DNA from: Planifilum fulgidum
GTDB lineage: Bacteria; Bacillota; Bacilli; Thermoactinomycetales; DSM-44946
NCBI RefSeq assembly: GCF_900113175.1
Contig: NZ_FOOK01000011.1
Location: forward strand, 33,174 to 97,173
Reading direction: 5' to 3'
DNA length: 64,000 bases
Shown: positions 17,927 to 26,271 of the stretch, one piece after another
Layout: each line of letters starts with the position of its first letter
Position numbering within the stretch: position 1 is the first letter of the stretch
The notes under the pieces: generated by a model
Told to the model about the DNA's origin: nothing
The model's database searches: none
Seen by the model: the letters and a program-made list of their open reading frames with translations, nothing else
Translations under genes and position numbers: made by a program

Positions 17927-18769
17927 TTGGACGAGGTGCAAAAGATTTTGGATGATGCGACGCGAAAGTTGGAGAGACTTCCCGGCGTCGTGGGAGTGGT
18001 GCTGGGAGGATCCCGGGCGAAGGGAATGCACCGGCCCGATTCCGACATCGACATCGGAATCTATTACGATGAAAGCGAAGGCTTCGAAGTGCAATCCGTG
18101 GGGGAGGTCGCGTCGGAACTGGATGATAGGCACCGGACCGACCTGATCACACCCCTGGGGGCATGGGGGCCCTGGGTCAATGGGGGCGGTTGGCTCGTCA
18201 TCGGTGGATATCACGTGGACTTTTTGTTCCGCGACGTGAGGCGGGTTTCCCGGGTGATCGACGACTGCGCGAAGGGGATCGTCACGGCGGATTATCAGAC
18301 CGGACATCCCCATGCCTATTTGAACCTGATGTACATGGGCGAAGTGGACCTGTGCAGGGTGTTGGCCGATCCGCAGGGGCGGATCGCGGCGCTGAAGGCC
18401 AAAACCCGTCCGTACCCGAAAGCCTTGCAGGAGGCCGTCATCGGCCGGTTCCTGTTCGAAGCGTCCTTTTCCCTGCTGCATGCCGAGGCCCATCGAGGCA
18501 ACGATGATCTCGCCTATGTGGCTGGGTGCTGCTTCCGCACCGTGGCCTCTTTGAACCACGTCCTGTTTGCCAAGAACGAAGAGTACTGCATCAACGAGAA
18601 AGGGGCCACGGCGATGGCGGACCGATTCCCTCTCAAGTCGGAACATTACAAGGAACGGGTGGATCAGGTGTTTACAAAACTGTCTTCAAAGGACAGCCGG
18701 GGAACGGAGGAGGCCGTCGCTGTGCTTCGGCAGCTGATTTCCGAAACGGAGGCATTGGTTCGGCGCTAG
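17927..18769 (+). CDS. Nucleotidyltransferase-domain protein (DUF4037-like)
   Basis: The 280-residue protein has a polymerase-beta-type nucleotidyltransferase core near the N terminus: GGSRAKGMHRPDSDIDIGIYY contains the G-S-x-x-K/R-G loop and the two metal-binding aspartates. The rest is helical, with RFLFEASFSLLHAEAHRG, as in kanamycin-nucleotidyltransferase-like and DUF4037 proteins. It may transfer a nucleotide to a small molecule or protein; the substrate is unknown. The start is TTG at 17927 behind AAGGGG. It lies 46 bases after the ytoI-like gene and may be cotranscribed. A strong terminator follows. Confidence 0.8.
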   Translation: MDEVQKILDDATRKLERLPGVVGVVLGGSRAKGMHRPDSDIDIGIYYDESEGFEVQSVGEVASELDDRHRTDLITPLGAWGPWVNGGGWLVIGGYHVDFLFRDVRRVSRVIDDCAKGIVTADYQTGHPHAYLNLMYMGEVDLCRVLADPQGRIAALKAKTRPYPKALQEAVIGRFLFEASFSLLHAEAHRGNDDLAYVAGCCFRTVASLNHVLFAKNEEYCINEKGATAMADRFPLKSEHYKERVDQVFTKLSSKDSRGTEEAVAVLRQLISETEALVRR

Positions 18770-18811
18770 AGGGGGCGGACCAATTCCGCACGAAACGACA
18801 TCCGTACAAAG

Positions 18812-18841
18812 GCGCATGAAGTTCAACTTCATGCGTTTTTT
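18812..18841 (+). terminator. Intrinsic terminator after nucleotidyltransferase gene
   Basis: GCATGAAGTT-CAACTTCATGC followed by GTTTTTT, a nearly perfect stem. Confidence 0.88.
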
Positions 18842-18943
18842 GGTGCTCTCGTTTTCAACTGACGATTTACAACCGATCAATGGAGCGCGTTGCTGCCGGG
18901 GATGATTCCGTCAATCGGGTTTTATCATCCCTTTTCTATTTTG

Positions 18944-18972
18944 ACGCCCTTTTCCGAGGGGCGTGATTTTTT
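18944..18972 (+). terminator. Second terminator-like hairpin
   Basis: ACGCCC and GGGCGT pair around a nine-base spacer and are followed by GATTTTTT. Its position 100 bases beyond the previous terminator, with no gene between, suggests a backup terminator or the end of a short RNA. Confidence 0.5.
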
Positions 18973-19020
18973 CCGGAATCGTTCAGTGGCCATCCGGCGA
19001 TCCGGAGCAGTGGGCTTTAA

Positions 19021-19036
19021 TGTGATTTTTATCACA
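19021..19036. promoter_or_regulatory. Fnr/Crp-family binding site 1 (perfect palindrome)
   Basis: TGTGATTTTTATCACA matches the TGTGA-N6-TCACA consensus of Crp/Fnr regulators exactly, including Bacillus Fnr. Confidence 0.75.
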
Positions 19037-19091
19037 ATCACTCCTTTTTAAATAATTTGCCCTTGTCCCGGCAAAAAACGGACAAAAAATT

Positions 19092-19107
19092 TGTGTTCCA
19101 AATCACA
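19092..19107. promoter_or_regulatory. Fnr/Crp-family binding site 2
   Basis: TGTGTTCCAAATCACA matches the same consensus with one change in the left arm. It starts 71 bases after site 1. Confidence 0.65.
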
Positions 19108-19185
19108 ATTCTGCCGGTTCGATTTTGGTTTTATTGGAGATGAAGTCAGGAGAAATGATCTTATGACGGTCACGATAGTTTTTTA

Positions 19186-19201
19186 AGTGAAAATAATCAC
19201 A
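19186..19201. promoter_or_regulatory. Fnr/Crp-family binding site 3
   Basis: AGTGAAAATAATCACA matches the consensus with one change in the first base. It is nearest to the nos genes and could be the activating site. Confidence 0.65.
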
Positions 19202-19350
19202 TTTATAGCAATACTGGTGATTTGAAAAAAACTGTACTTCATCATGGCACGGGAGGTGGAAACGGGAACTTTCCGCGATCGCGTTCAGAGATGCCGTCCG
19301 TTCGTTCTTTGATCACCGGATACGCTCCATTGGGAAGAAGGTGGATTTTC

Positions 19351-19434
19351 GTGAATCCGACACTTCGATGGATGGTCTTGTTTGCGGTGGGACTGGTCAT
19401 CGGCTTTGCGGGAATTCTCTTGTTTCTGGGATGA
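19351..19434 (+). CDS. Candidate 27-residue membrane peptide upstream of nosZ
   Basis: A GTG start behind AAGAAGGTGGATTTTC opens a short frame, MNPTLRWMVLFAVGLVIGF and onward, ending in LLFLG just before the stop. Apart from a short polar N terminus it is a single transmembrane helix. It lies 71 bases before nosZ, after the Fnr sites, so it would be cotranscribed. A longer frame to 19222 exists, but its extra residues look noncoding. No family recognised. It could be a small subunit or a leader peptide; evidence is limited to ribosome binding site, hydrophobicity and position. Confidence 0.45.
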   Translation: MNPTLRWMVLFAVGLVIGFAGILLFLG

Positions 19435-19505
19435 AAGTTTGGAGCCTGAGCGGAAGATTGTTGGACCATGAGACGGAACCACAATAAGCTGAGGAAGGTG
19501 AAAGG

Positions 19506-21344
19506 ATGAAGCTGGGAAAATGGTATGTGCCCGTGGCGCTGGGAGTGATCCTGGGACTTGTGGCCGGCTCCATCGTCAGCTATATCGGTCCAACATCGAC
19601 AACGGAAGGGGAGCAGGCGGTTTCCGGAGCTTTTATCCCTCCCGGCAAGAAGGATGAATATTATATGTTTGCCTCGGGAGGGCATTCGGGACAGGTGTAT
19701 GTGATCGGGGTCCCGTCCCTGCGCAGGATTCGCACGATTCCCGTTTTCAGCCGGGATTCCGCCACCGGATATGGTTGGGATGAGGAGTCCAAAAAAATGC
19801 TCGGCGAATACACTTGGGGGGATGTGCACCATCCGGCCCTCAGTGAAACCGACGGCGAGTATGACGGACGCTTTCTTTACGTCAATGATAACGCCAACAA
19901 CCGTGCGGCGATGATCGATTTGAAAACCTTTACCACGAAGCAGATTTTGGGACCGATCCCCAATATTATGGGCCCCCATTCGGCGGCATTTGTTACCCCC
20001 AACACGGAATATTTCATGATGGCGACACGGTTTTCCGTTCCCATGGGCGGAAAATATGCGTCCCTGGACAAATACAGCAAGGAGTACCACGGCGCCTTGT
20101 CGGCCCAAAAAATCGACCAGAAAACGGGCAAGATGAAGGTTGCTTGGCAACTGAAGCTGCCGCCGTGGAACTATGATCTTTCCGATGCGGGGAAGAAAAT
20201 CAGCGGTGACTGGGCCTTCTTCACCACCTACAACACGGAGGAAGCGACGGAGCTTTTGGAGATCAACGCTTCCGCCAACGAAACCGACTATCTGGTTGCA
20301 ATCAACTGGAAAAACGCGGAAAAGGCCGTCGAGGACAAAAAGTATGAGGTGATCAACGGCGTCAAAGTGGTGGATCCGACGAAGGTGAAGGGGATCGCCT
20401 ATTTGATTCCGCTGCCCAAAAGCCCCCACGGTGTCGACGTCTCCCCGGACGGTCGCTGGATCGTGGGGAGCGGCAAGCTGGATCCCACGGTGACGGTGTA
20501 TGATTTCAAGAAATTCATCAAGGCCATTGAAGAGGAAGATTTCTCCGGAACGGAAAAAGGATTGCCCATCGTCAATTTCGAGTCGGTGAAAGAGGCGTCG
20601 GTGAAGGTGGGCTTGGGACCGCTTCACACCCAGTTCGGACCGGACGGTTACGCCTACACCACGTTGTTTGTGGAAAGCGCCGTCGCCAAGTGGAAGCTGG
20701 GCGAATGGAAGGTGCTGGACAAAGCGACCGTTCATTACAGTCCCGGCCACAGTTCCGCCGCGGAAGGGGACACGGTCTCCCCGGACGGGAAATATCTGGT
20801 GGCACTTAACAAACTTTCCAAGGACCGGCATCTTTCTGTCGGCCCCTCTCATCCGGAAAATATGCAGCTGATCGACATTTCCGGAGACAAAATGAAGGTG
20901 ATCAACGAGGCGCCGATCGATCCGGAACCCCATTACGCGCAAATGGTCAAAGCGGACAAAATCAAACCGATACTGAAGTACGAAAAAGATGAAAAGCGCC
21001 CCCACTCCGTCTGGAAGAAGGAAGATGTGCGCATCGAGCGCAAGGGGAACCATGTGACGGTGCACGGTTTGGCGGTCCGGACCCGGTTCTATCCGGACAA
21101 AATCGAGGTGAACGAGGGAGACAAGGTCACGATCTATTTGACCAACATCGATCTGGACCAGGATATCACCCACGGCTTCGCCATCAACCTCTATGACATC
21201 GATGTGGAAGTGCAGCCCGGAGAGACGAAAAAGATCGAATTTGTGGCGGACAAACCAGGGGTTTATCCCTTCTACTGCTCCAACTTCTGTTCGGCGCTCC
21301 ACCAGGAAATGCAGGGTTATCTCCTGGTCAAACCAAAAAAATAA
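19506..21344 (+). CDS. nosZ: Nitrous oxide reductase, clade II (Sec-type)
   Basis: The 612-residue protein reduces N2O to N2 outside the membrane. Its N terminus (GKWYVPVALGVILGLVAG) is a plain hydrophobic signal/anchor without the twin arginines of clade I enzymes. The beta-propeller domain holds the CuZ histidines in DVHHPA, MGPHSAAF, KSPHGVDV, GPLHTQF, YSPGHSSAAEGD and EPHYAQM. The C-terminal cupredoxin domain has the CuA ligands in THGFAI and YCSNFCSALHQEM (C591, C595, H599, M602). All copper ligands expected are present. The ATG follows GAGGAAGGTGAAAGG. First enzyme gene of a six-gene cluster. Confidence 0.97.
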   Translation: MKLGKWYVPVALGVILGLVAGSIVSYIGPTSTTEGEQAVSGAFIPPGKKDEYYMFASGGHSGQVYVIGVPSLRRIRTIPVFSRDSATGYGWDEESKKMLGEYTWGDVHHPALSETDGEYDGRFLYVNDNANNRAAMIDLKTFTTKQILGPIPNIMGPHSAAFVTPNTEYFMMATRFSVPMGGKYASLDKYSKEYHGALSAQKIDQKTGKMKVAWQLKLPPWNYDLSDAGKKISGDWAFFTTYNTEEATELLEINASANETDYLVAINWKNAEKAVEDKKYEVINGVKVVDPTKVKGIAYLIPLPKSPHGVDVSPDGRWIVGSGKLDPTVTVYDFKKFIKAIEEEDFSGTEKGLPIVNFESVKEASVKVGLGPLHTQFGPDGYAYTTLFVESAVAKWKLGEWKVLDKATVHYSPGHSSAAEGDTVSPDGKYLVALNKLSKDRHLSVGPSHPENMQLIDISGDKMKVINEAPIDPEPHYAQMVKADKIKPILKYEKDEKRPHSVWKKEDVRIERKGNHVTVHGLAVRTRFYPDKIEVNEGDKVTIYLTNIDLDQDITHGFAINLYDIDVEVQPGETKKIEFVADKPGVYPFYCSNFCSALHQEMQGYLLVKPKK

Positions 21345-21355
21345 CGGCTCATCAC

Positions 21356-21393
21356 CTGCTGAGGAGGGGGGATTTCCCCCCTCTCTGCAGCAG
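21356..21393 (+). repeat. Strong hairpin between nosZ and the next gene
   Basis: CTGCTG, a purine run ending GGGGGG, an ATTT loop, CCCCCC and CAGCAG form a long stem 12 bases past the nosZ stop. No T run follows; instead a ribosome binding site comes next. It may protect the nosZ message end or partly limit read-through. Confidence 0.75.
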
Positions 21394-21411
21394 GGCCCAG
21401 GAGGGATTCCG

Positions 21412-22014
21412 ATGGGAGTGAAGCGTTCCCGCATGTCCCCCCTCTCCCGGGGACTCGTCTTGGTCGGAGCCGCTCTGTTGGTGATATCCGTCTACTTTCC
21501 CTGGTGGGGGATGAGGCTGATCGCGACCATGTATCCCGAAGGCTTGGATCTTTTGGTTTATCCGTACAAGCTGGAGGGGCATTTGGATACGATCAACATA
21601 CTGAACCACTATATCGGCATGAAAGAGATCCATGAGGAGGACTTCCCGGAATTTCAATACATCCCCTATGTGATTTGGGGAATTGCCATCGGCTTTGCGG
21701 TAGCCGCCGCTGCCGGATCCAAAAGGTTGGGTTATGTGATGATCGGTCTGCTCGCGATCGGCGGGATTTTCGGGATATACGACATGTATCATTGGTTGCA
21801 TACTTTCGGCACGCAACTGGATCCCCGGGCGCCGATACAAATCGATCCCTTTGTACCGCCGATGGTGGGGGAAAATCAATTGGCCAATTTTACGACCTAT
21901 ACCGGTTTTAAAAGGGGATTCTATTTTCTGATTCTCGGGACGGCGGCGATTGCGCTGGGGCTCTGGGGGGATCGGCTGTGGAACGAAAAGTCATCCTCTG
22001 CTTGTTCTTCATAG
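21412..22014 (+). CDS. nosB: NosB-like membrane protein of clade II nos cluster
   Basis: The 200-residue protein has about four hydrophobic segments: residues 12-30, a pair near 85-125 (VIWGIAIGFAVAAAAG, YVMIGLLAIGGIFGIYD) and one near 175-190. Large polar loops lie between, with PYKLEGHLDTINILNHYIGM outside. A membrane protein of this kind directly after nosZ is characteristic of clade II clusters and is usually called NosB; its role in NosZ maturation or electron supply is not settled. The start ATG follows CAGGAGGGATTCCG. Its end overlaps nosD by 37 bases. Confidence 0.75.
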   Translation: MGVKRSRMSPLSRGLVLVGAALLVISVYFPWWGMRLIATMYPEGLDLLVYPYKLEGHLDTINILNHYIGMKEIHEEDFPEFQYIPYVIWGIAIGFAVAAAAGSKRLGYVMIGLLAIGGIFGIYDMYHWLHTFGTQLDPRAPIQIDPFVPPMVGENQLANFTTYTGFKRGFYFLILGTAAIALGLWGDRLWNEKSSSACSS

Positions 22015-23369
22015 CGATCCTTTTCGTGTGGATGCCGGAAAAAGCGGAGTCCGCCGTCCGGGAAGTGGGTGAAGGGAAGCCCTATGCACAAGTGACCGAG
22101 GCCCTTCGTGTGGCGGAAAGCGGAGACGTGATCCGCGTCTATCCCGGTGAATACCGCGGGAACCTGGTGATCGACCGATCCGTCACCTTGGAAGCGGTGG
22201 AGATAGGGAAGGCGAAAATCATCGGCACCGGCGAGGGAAACGTGATCACCGTCCGTCACCCCGGGGTGACCATCAGGGGCTTTGAAATTTCCTCCGGGGG
22301 ACTCAATTATCTGAAAAACGACGCGGCCATCATGGTGACCCGGGACGGCGCCCGCATCGAAAAGAATCGGATTCGACAATCCCTCTTCGGCATCTACTTG
22401 AAAAAGTCGAGCAACCATGTGATCCGGGAAAACGATATCGTCGGCCGGGAAGAGCGTTCCTTTTCCGAACGGGGGAACGGTCTTCAAATCTATTATTCTC
22501 ACCGCAACCGGGTGGAGAAAAACCGCTTTCGCCATGTGCGGGACGGGATCTATGTGGAGTTTTCCCACCGCAACCGGCTTCACTCCAACCGGGTGGAGGA
22601 CTCCCGCTACGGTGTCCACTATATGTGGTCCGACGACAATGTGTTTGAGGGGAATGTGTTTCTCCGCAACGTATCGGGAGCGGCGATCATGTTTTCCAAA
22701 CGGGTGAAGCTGACGAACAACCGGTTTGAGAACAGCCAGGGACTGCGGTCCTTCGGGATGTTCCTCCAAACCGTGGAGGACAGCGAAGCCTGCGACAATT
22801 TGTTCCTGCACAACTCCATCGGCGTCTTCAGCGATTTGTCCCGAAACATCCAAATCCACCACAACACCTTTCTGGCCAATGATATCGGGATGGAAATGTT
22901 GGGCAGCAATTGGGACAGCGTTGTATACCAGAACAATTTCATTGACAACCTGCAACATTTGGCCGTCAATGAACAAACGACGAAGATCGACTGGTTCAGA
23001 GGGGAAAGGGGCAATTACTGGAGCGATTATGAGGGAGTGGATGTCTCCGGGAAGGGGATCGGCGAGCCGGAATATCAGTCCGGCAACCTGTTTGAGTATT
23101 TGATGACCAAATATCCGCACACCCGTCTTTTTATCCAGAGTCCGACGGCCAAAATGCTCGAAGCGATTGACCACTGGTTTCCCGTTGTTTCCCGGCCGAG
23201 TGTGACGGATCCGTATCCGCTGATGGAGCCCGTCCGCCATGAAACCTATGACCAATTGCGGCGACGCCCGGAAGAGGGTGGGGGAGCGGCTTTCGCATTG
23301 GTGATTTCCGCGGCCCTGCTTTTGATGGGTGGAGGGGCGTTTTGGGTCGTACACAGAAGAAACCGGTGA
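21978..23369 (+). CDS. nosD: NosD, periplasmic-type copper maturation protein
   Basis: The 463-residue protein has a signal peptide (ILCLFFIAILFVW, cleavage near ESA) and a right-handed beta-helix of repeated units such as GIYLKKSSNHVIREN, GDGIYVEFSHRNRL-like and GVHYMWSDDNVFEGN (CASH/PbH1 repeats, about 60-330). A C-terminal hydrophobic helix (FALVISAALLLMGGGAFWVV) with a basic end anchors it on the outer face. NosD works with NosF and NosY in building the CuZ centre. The start is GTG inside the end of the preceding gene, behind GGGGGGATCGGCT. Length is usual. Confidence 0.93.
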   Translation: MERKVILCLFFIAILFVWMPEKAESAVREVGEGKPYAQVTEALRVAESGDVIRVYPGEYRGNLVIDRSVTLEAVEIGKAKIIGTGEGNVITVRHPGVTIRGFEISSGGLNYLKNDAAIMVTRDGARIEKNRIRQSLFGIYLKKSSNHVIRENDIVGREERSFSERGNGLQIYYSHRNRVEKNRFRHVRDGIYVEFSHRNRLHSNRVEDSRYGVHYMWSDDNVFEGNVFLRNVSGAAIMFSKRVKLTNNRFENSQGLRSFGMFLQTVEDSEACDNLFLHNSIGVFSDLSRNIQIHHNTFLANDIGMEMLGSNWDSVVYQNNFIDNLQHLAVNEQTTKIDWFRGERGNYWSDYEGVDVSGKGIGEPEYQSGNLFEYLMTKYPHTRLFIQSPTAKMLEAIDHWFPVVSRPSVTDPYPLMEPVRHETYDQLRRRPEEGGGAAFALVISAALLLMGGGAFWVVHRRNR

Positions 23370-23395
23370 ATGACCACCGACGAACGGGAGGTGAA

Positions 23396-23860
23396 ATGAT
23401 GGGGATCGCCCATTCTTCCAAGGCGGGGTTGGTTTTGATCCTGATGCTGTCGGTGATCGGGGGATGCAGCGGTGATTCGGGTCCCCGACCGATCGATGAA
23501 GCGGTGGATGTGTGCGCTTCGTGCAACATGAGCGTGTCGGACGGGCCCTTTGCTGCGGAATGGGTGCAAAAGGACGGGGAAGTGCTCAAATTCGACGATA
23601 TTGGATGTTTGGCCGATTACCTTCGCAAAAATGACGCGGAAGGAACAGCATATGTCCGGGATTTTCACAGCAAAGAGTGGATTCGGGCCGACCAAGTCTT
23701 CTTTGCGGATTCCGATCTTCACACCCCGATGGGTTCGGGCATTATCGCTTTCCGGGATGAGGATCGTCTGCAAGAGTTCATCCGGAAGGAAAAAGGGGCG
23801 AAAGAGACAACCTGGGAGGAAGTACTCCGTCACGCCCGGGATGAGGAGGCGAAACATTGA
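23396..23860 (+). CDS. nosL: NosL, copper-binding lipoprotein
   Basis: The 154-residue protein has a lipoprotein signal ending in VIGGCSG, so it should be lipid-anchored outside the membrane. The mature part starts with VCASCNMSVSDGPFAAEW; the C-x-x-C-x-M group fits Cu(I) binding as known for NosL. The NosL domain continues with KFDDIGCLADYL, VRDFHSKEWIRADQVFF and TPMGSGIIAFRD. It delivers copper to NosZ. ATG at 23396 (a second ATG directly follows) behind GGGAGGTGAA. Stop overlaps the TTG of nosY by four bases. Confidence 0.93.
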   Translation: MMGIAHSSKAGLVLILMLSVIGGCSGDSGPRPIDEAVDVCASCNMSVSDGPFAAEWVQKDGEVLKFDDIGCLADYLRKNDAEGTAYVRDFHSKEWIRADQVFFADSDLHTPMGSGIIAFRDEDRLQEFIRKEKGAKETTWEEVLRHARDEEAKH

Positions 23861-24711
23861 AACCGGCGTGGAAGATCAAGCTGGAAACGGTGGGTGTCCT
23901 CGCCGAGAAAGAAATGTTGGATGCCGTTCGCAACCGTTGGTTTCACGTGTTTGTGGCGTTCTTTTTCCTGTTGTCCGCATCCATTATCCATTTTGGATTG
24001 ACGGAAAGCGGAGGGATCGGCTTTGAGAGTTTTAATCGCACCACGGCCAGCCTTTTGAATTTGATCCTGTTTGTCATTCCCCTGTTCACCCTGATTTTGG
24101 GCGGAACATCCATCACCGGGGAACGTGAGCAGGGAACGCTGATGCTGCTGATGTCCAAACCGATCACGGCCGCCGAGCTGGTCCTGGGCAAGTATCTGGG
24201 TCTTGCGGCATCCATGGTTTTGGCCATCATGATCGGATTTGGCCTGATCGGCATCCTCACCGCCTTCCTCTTGTCCCCCTCCGAGGCAAAAGCGTATTTC
24301 ATTTTTGTACTTCTTTCCATCCTGTTGACACTCTCTTTTCTCAGCGTGGCCATCCTGATCTCCGCTGCGGCGAAAAAGCGGGCGACCTCCGTGGTCGGCG
24401 GCATCGTCGTCTGGTTTGTTGCGGTGATGCTCTATGACTTTGCCGTCATGGGGGGAGCGACACTTTTCGCCGGGAAAATGGTCGATTATTTTCTCCTGGT
24501 TTGCCTGTTGGTGAATCCCGTCGACTCCGTCCGCGTTTTGGGCATCGTACATCTGGGGGGAGATACGGTTTTTGGTCCCAGCTTGGTGTCGTTGACACGG
24601 CTGTTGAGCGGCGTTTCCAGCGAAATTTTTCTGCTGTCGGGGATTGCGGTCTGGATGATTGTCCCCCTGTTCCTTGCCATTTCTGTCTTTCAAAGGAGGG
24701 GAGGGGTGTGA
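23857..24711 (+). CDS. nosY: NosY, ABC-2-type membrane subunit for NosZ maturation
   Basis: The 284-residue protein has six hydrophobic segments and the ABC-2 permease pattern GGTSITGEREQGTLMLLMSKPI after the second. It starts with a cytosolic amphipathic stretch, AEKEMLDAVRNRWF. Together with NosF it forms the transporter that energises NosD-dependent assembly of the copper-sulfur centre. The start is TTG, overlapping the nosL stop; its own stop overlaps the GTG of nosF, so nosL, nosY and nosF are translationally coupled. Confidence 0.93.
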   Translation: MKPAWKIKLETVGVLAEKEMLDAVRNRWFHVFVAFFFLLSASIIHFGLTESGGIGFESFNRTTASLLNLILFVIPLFTLILGGTSITGEREQGTLMLLMSKPITAAELVLGKYLGLAASMVLAIMIGFGLIGILTAFLLSPSEAKAYFIFVLLSILLTLSFLSVAILISAAAKKRATSVVGGIVVWFVAVMLYDFAVMGGATLFAGKMVDYFLLVCLLVNPVDSVRVLGIVHLGGDTVFGPSLVSLTRLLSGVSSEIFLLSGIAVWMIVPLFLAISVFQRRGGV

Positions 24712-25634
24712 CTTCCTGGGTGGTGGTGGACCATGTTTCCAAAGCGTATAACGGAAAAAAAGCGGTGGATGATCTTTCCTTCCATATCGATCGCGGAGAA
24801 ATTTTTGCGCTGTTGGGACCCAATGGAGCGGGAAAAAGCACCCTGATTCGGATGATGACCGGCCTGATTCAACCCGATGCCGGACAAATTCGGATGAACG
24901 GAGAACGGGTTTTGCCCTTCAAAAAGGAAGTCAAAAGATATTTTTCCTTTTTGCCGGAGACGATGTCCCTTTATCCCAACTTGACGGCGGGTGAGACGTT
25001 GCACTTTTTCTCCAGATTGCAAAGGATTTCCCGGAACAGATGTGACGAAGTGCTGGATGTCGTGGGACTTTTGGAGGTTAAGGACAAAAAAATCGGCGGT
25101 TTTTCCAAGGGGATGAGACAACGGCTGGGATTGGCGGTCGCGCTGTTGGATAAGGCACCGCTTTTGATATTGGATGAACCCACATCCGGGTTGGATCCCT
25201 ATTGGGCATCCCGGTTCAAGGAAATTATCCGTCGGAAAAAACGGGAAGGCACCAGCGTTTTTTTCGCTTCCCACGATCTTTATGAGGTGGAGTCCTTGGC
25301 GGACCGGATCGCGATCCTGAATGAAGGAAAACTCTACTATTTGGGAACCGTGGATGACCTCAAATCGAAGCATCCCACAGAAATCCGGATTCAAGTTCGG
25401 TTTGAGATTCCCCAGGATCCGGACGGGTTGGCCCGGGAGCTGGGAGTTGCCACTTTCCGGAGGGGGGATTGGATCCAATTGATCTGCCGGAGGGACGACA
25501 AGGTGAGGATTCTTCGTTCTTTGGAAAAGGGCGGAAGAAAATTGGCGGACCTTCACATCCACGAGACGACCCTGGAGGAGATCTATCGTGCCATTTCCGG
25601 GGGAACGCCTTCCCCGGAGATGGACAAGTTGTGA
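24708..25634 (+). CDS. nosF: NosF, ABC transporter ATPase for NosZ maturation
   Basis: The 308-residue ATPase has Walker A GPNGAGKST, the signature FSKGMRQRLG (in place of LSGGQ), Walker B LLILDEPTSGLDP and the H-loop FFASHDLYEV. A C-terminal extension of about 90 residues (from KHPTEIRIQVRF) is typical of ABC-2 exporters. It powers NosY. GTG start after GGAGGGGAGGG. Last gene of the nos cluster; a bidirectional terminator follows 47 bases later. Confidence 0.94.
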   Translation: MTSWVVVDHVSKAYNGKKAVDDLSFHIDRGEIFALLGPNGAGKSTLIRMMTGLIQPDAGQIRMNGERVLPFKKEVKRYFSFLPETMSLYPNLTAGETLHFFSRLQRISRNRCDEVLDVVGLLEVKDKKIGGFSKGMRQRLGLAVALLDKAPLLILDEPTSGLDPYWASRFKEIIRRKKREGTSVFFASHDLYEVESLADRIAILNEGKLYYLGTVDDLKSKHPTEIRIQVRFEIPQDPDGLARELGVATFRRGDWIQLICRRDDKVRILRSLEKGGRKLADLHIHETTLEEIYRAISGGTPSPEMDKL

Positions 25635-25681
25635 TGAGAAGCGATGAGTGCCCCCAGGCTTTGCGGGTTGCCCGCGGACAC

Positions 25682-25711
25682 AAAAAAACCCGGCGGGAAG
25701 CCGGGTTTTTT
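25682..25711. terminator. Bidirectional terminator between nosF and ytpI-like gene
   Basis: AAAAAAACCCGGC, a GGGAA loop, GCCGGGTTTTTT: symmetric A and T runs around a GC stem, serving both convergent genes. Confidence 0.9.
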
Positions 25712-25719
25712 GATCCGTT

Positions 25720-26010
25720 TTATTTTTCCTCCGCCGCCGTACGGAATTTTCGCCAGTTGCGGATGCCGTAGAACAGGTTGATCAGCCCGACGGCGAAAAT
25801 AAAGGCGATCAGCAGGGCGCGAAACCAGTGTTGGACGGGCAGGAGCAATTGGAACGCGCCGATGGCGACAAACAGGACGCCCATGCTGACGTTGGTTTTC
25901 GCCTGATGCAGCTTCCGCTTGATTCCTTCGGTTTTGCGGGAAGCGTAACTGTTGGTGAAAAAGAAAAACGCGGCGAGGATGACCGTGACGAACAGAATGA
26001 GGGAAATCAT
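25720..26010 (-). CDS. ytpI: YtpI-like small membrane protein
   Basis: The 96-residue protein has three hydrophobic segments: LILFVTVILAAFFFFT, VSMGVLFVAIGAFQLLL and ALLIAFIFAVGLINLFYGI. It ends with a charged tail. Size, topology and neighbourhood with ytrH/ytrI/dnaE point to YtpI, a protein of unknown role. ATG at 26010 (MISLILFVTV) is chosen because GGAGG ends directly at the ATG six bases upstream, leaving correct spacing only for the second. Confidence 0.75.
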   Translation of the reverse strand: MISLILFVTVILAAFFFFTNSYASRKTEGIKRKLHQAKTNVSMGVLFVAIGAFQLLLPVQHWFRALLIAFIFAVGLINLFYGIRNWRKFRTAAEEK

Positions 26011-26051
26011 GCGCATCCTCCTATCGTGCTCAGGCATCATTCACACAGAGT

Positions 26052-26150
26052 CGCCGCGACATCGAGAAATGCGCGGCGAACGGCCTCAGAAGGAGAGGGG
26101 TGTGCCGCGACGCCTGCCCGCATCGCTAGGCTCCGCGGCACGCCCCTCTC
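26052..26150. repeat. Two adjacent large inverted repeats
   Basis: CGCCGCG/CGCGGCG (26052-26058 and 26072-26078) and a 17-base pair of arms, GAGAGGGGTGTGCCGCG and CGCGGCACGCCCCTCTC (26093-26109 and 26134-26150), with one mismatch in the second pair. No T run follows on either strand. It lies between two minus-strand small genes. Confidence 0.8.
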
Positions 26151-26271
26151 TCGGATTCCGCGGGTCCCCCGATCCATCACAGGTTCCCGCTTTGGGAGCC
26201 GTCGTTATGTATGCGACACGCCTGCACCGCGCGGGTGAGGCGTGAAACCGTTCAAACGGGAGACGGCCGAA

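Larger units (their letters stand above)
18842..19350. other. Regulatory intergenic region of the nos cluster
   Basis: About 500 bases with no supported gene. Base composition turns AT-rich from 19010. It holds a second terminator-like hairpin (18944-18972) and three Fnr/Crp-type palindromes listed separately. No perfect sigma-A -10 element stands out downstream of the third palindrome. Confidence 0.7.
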
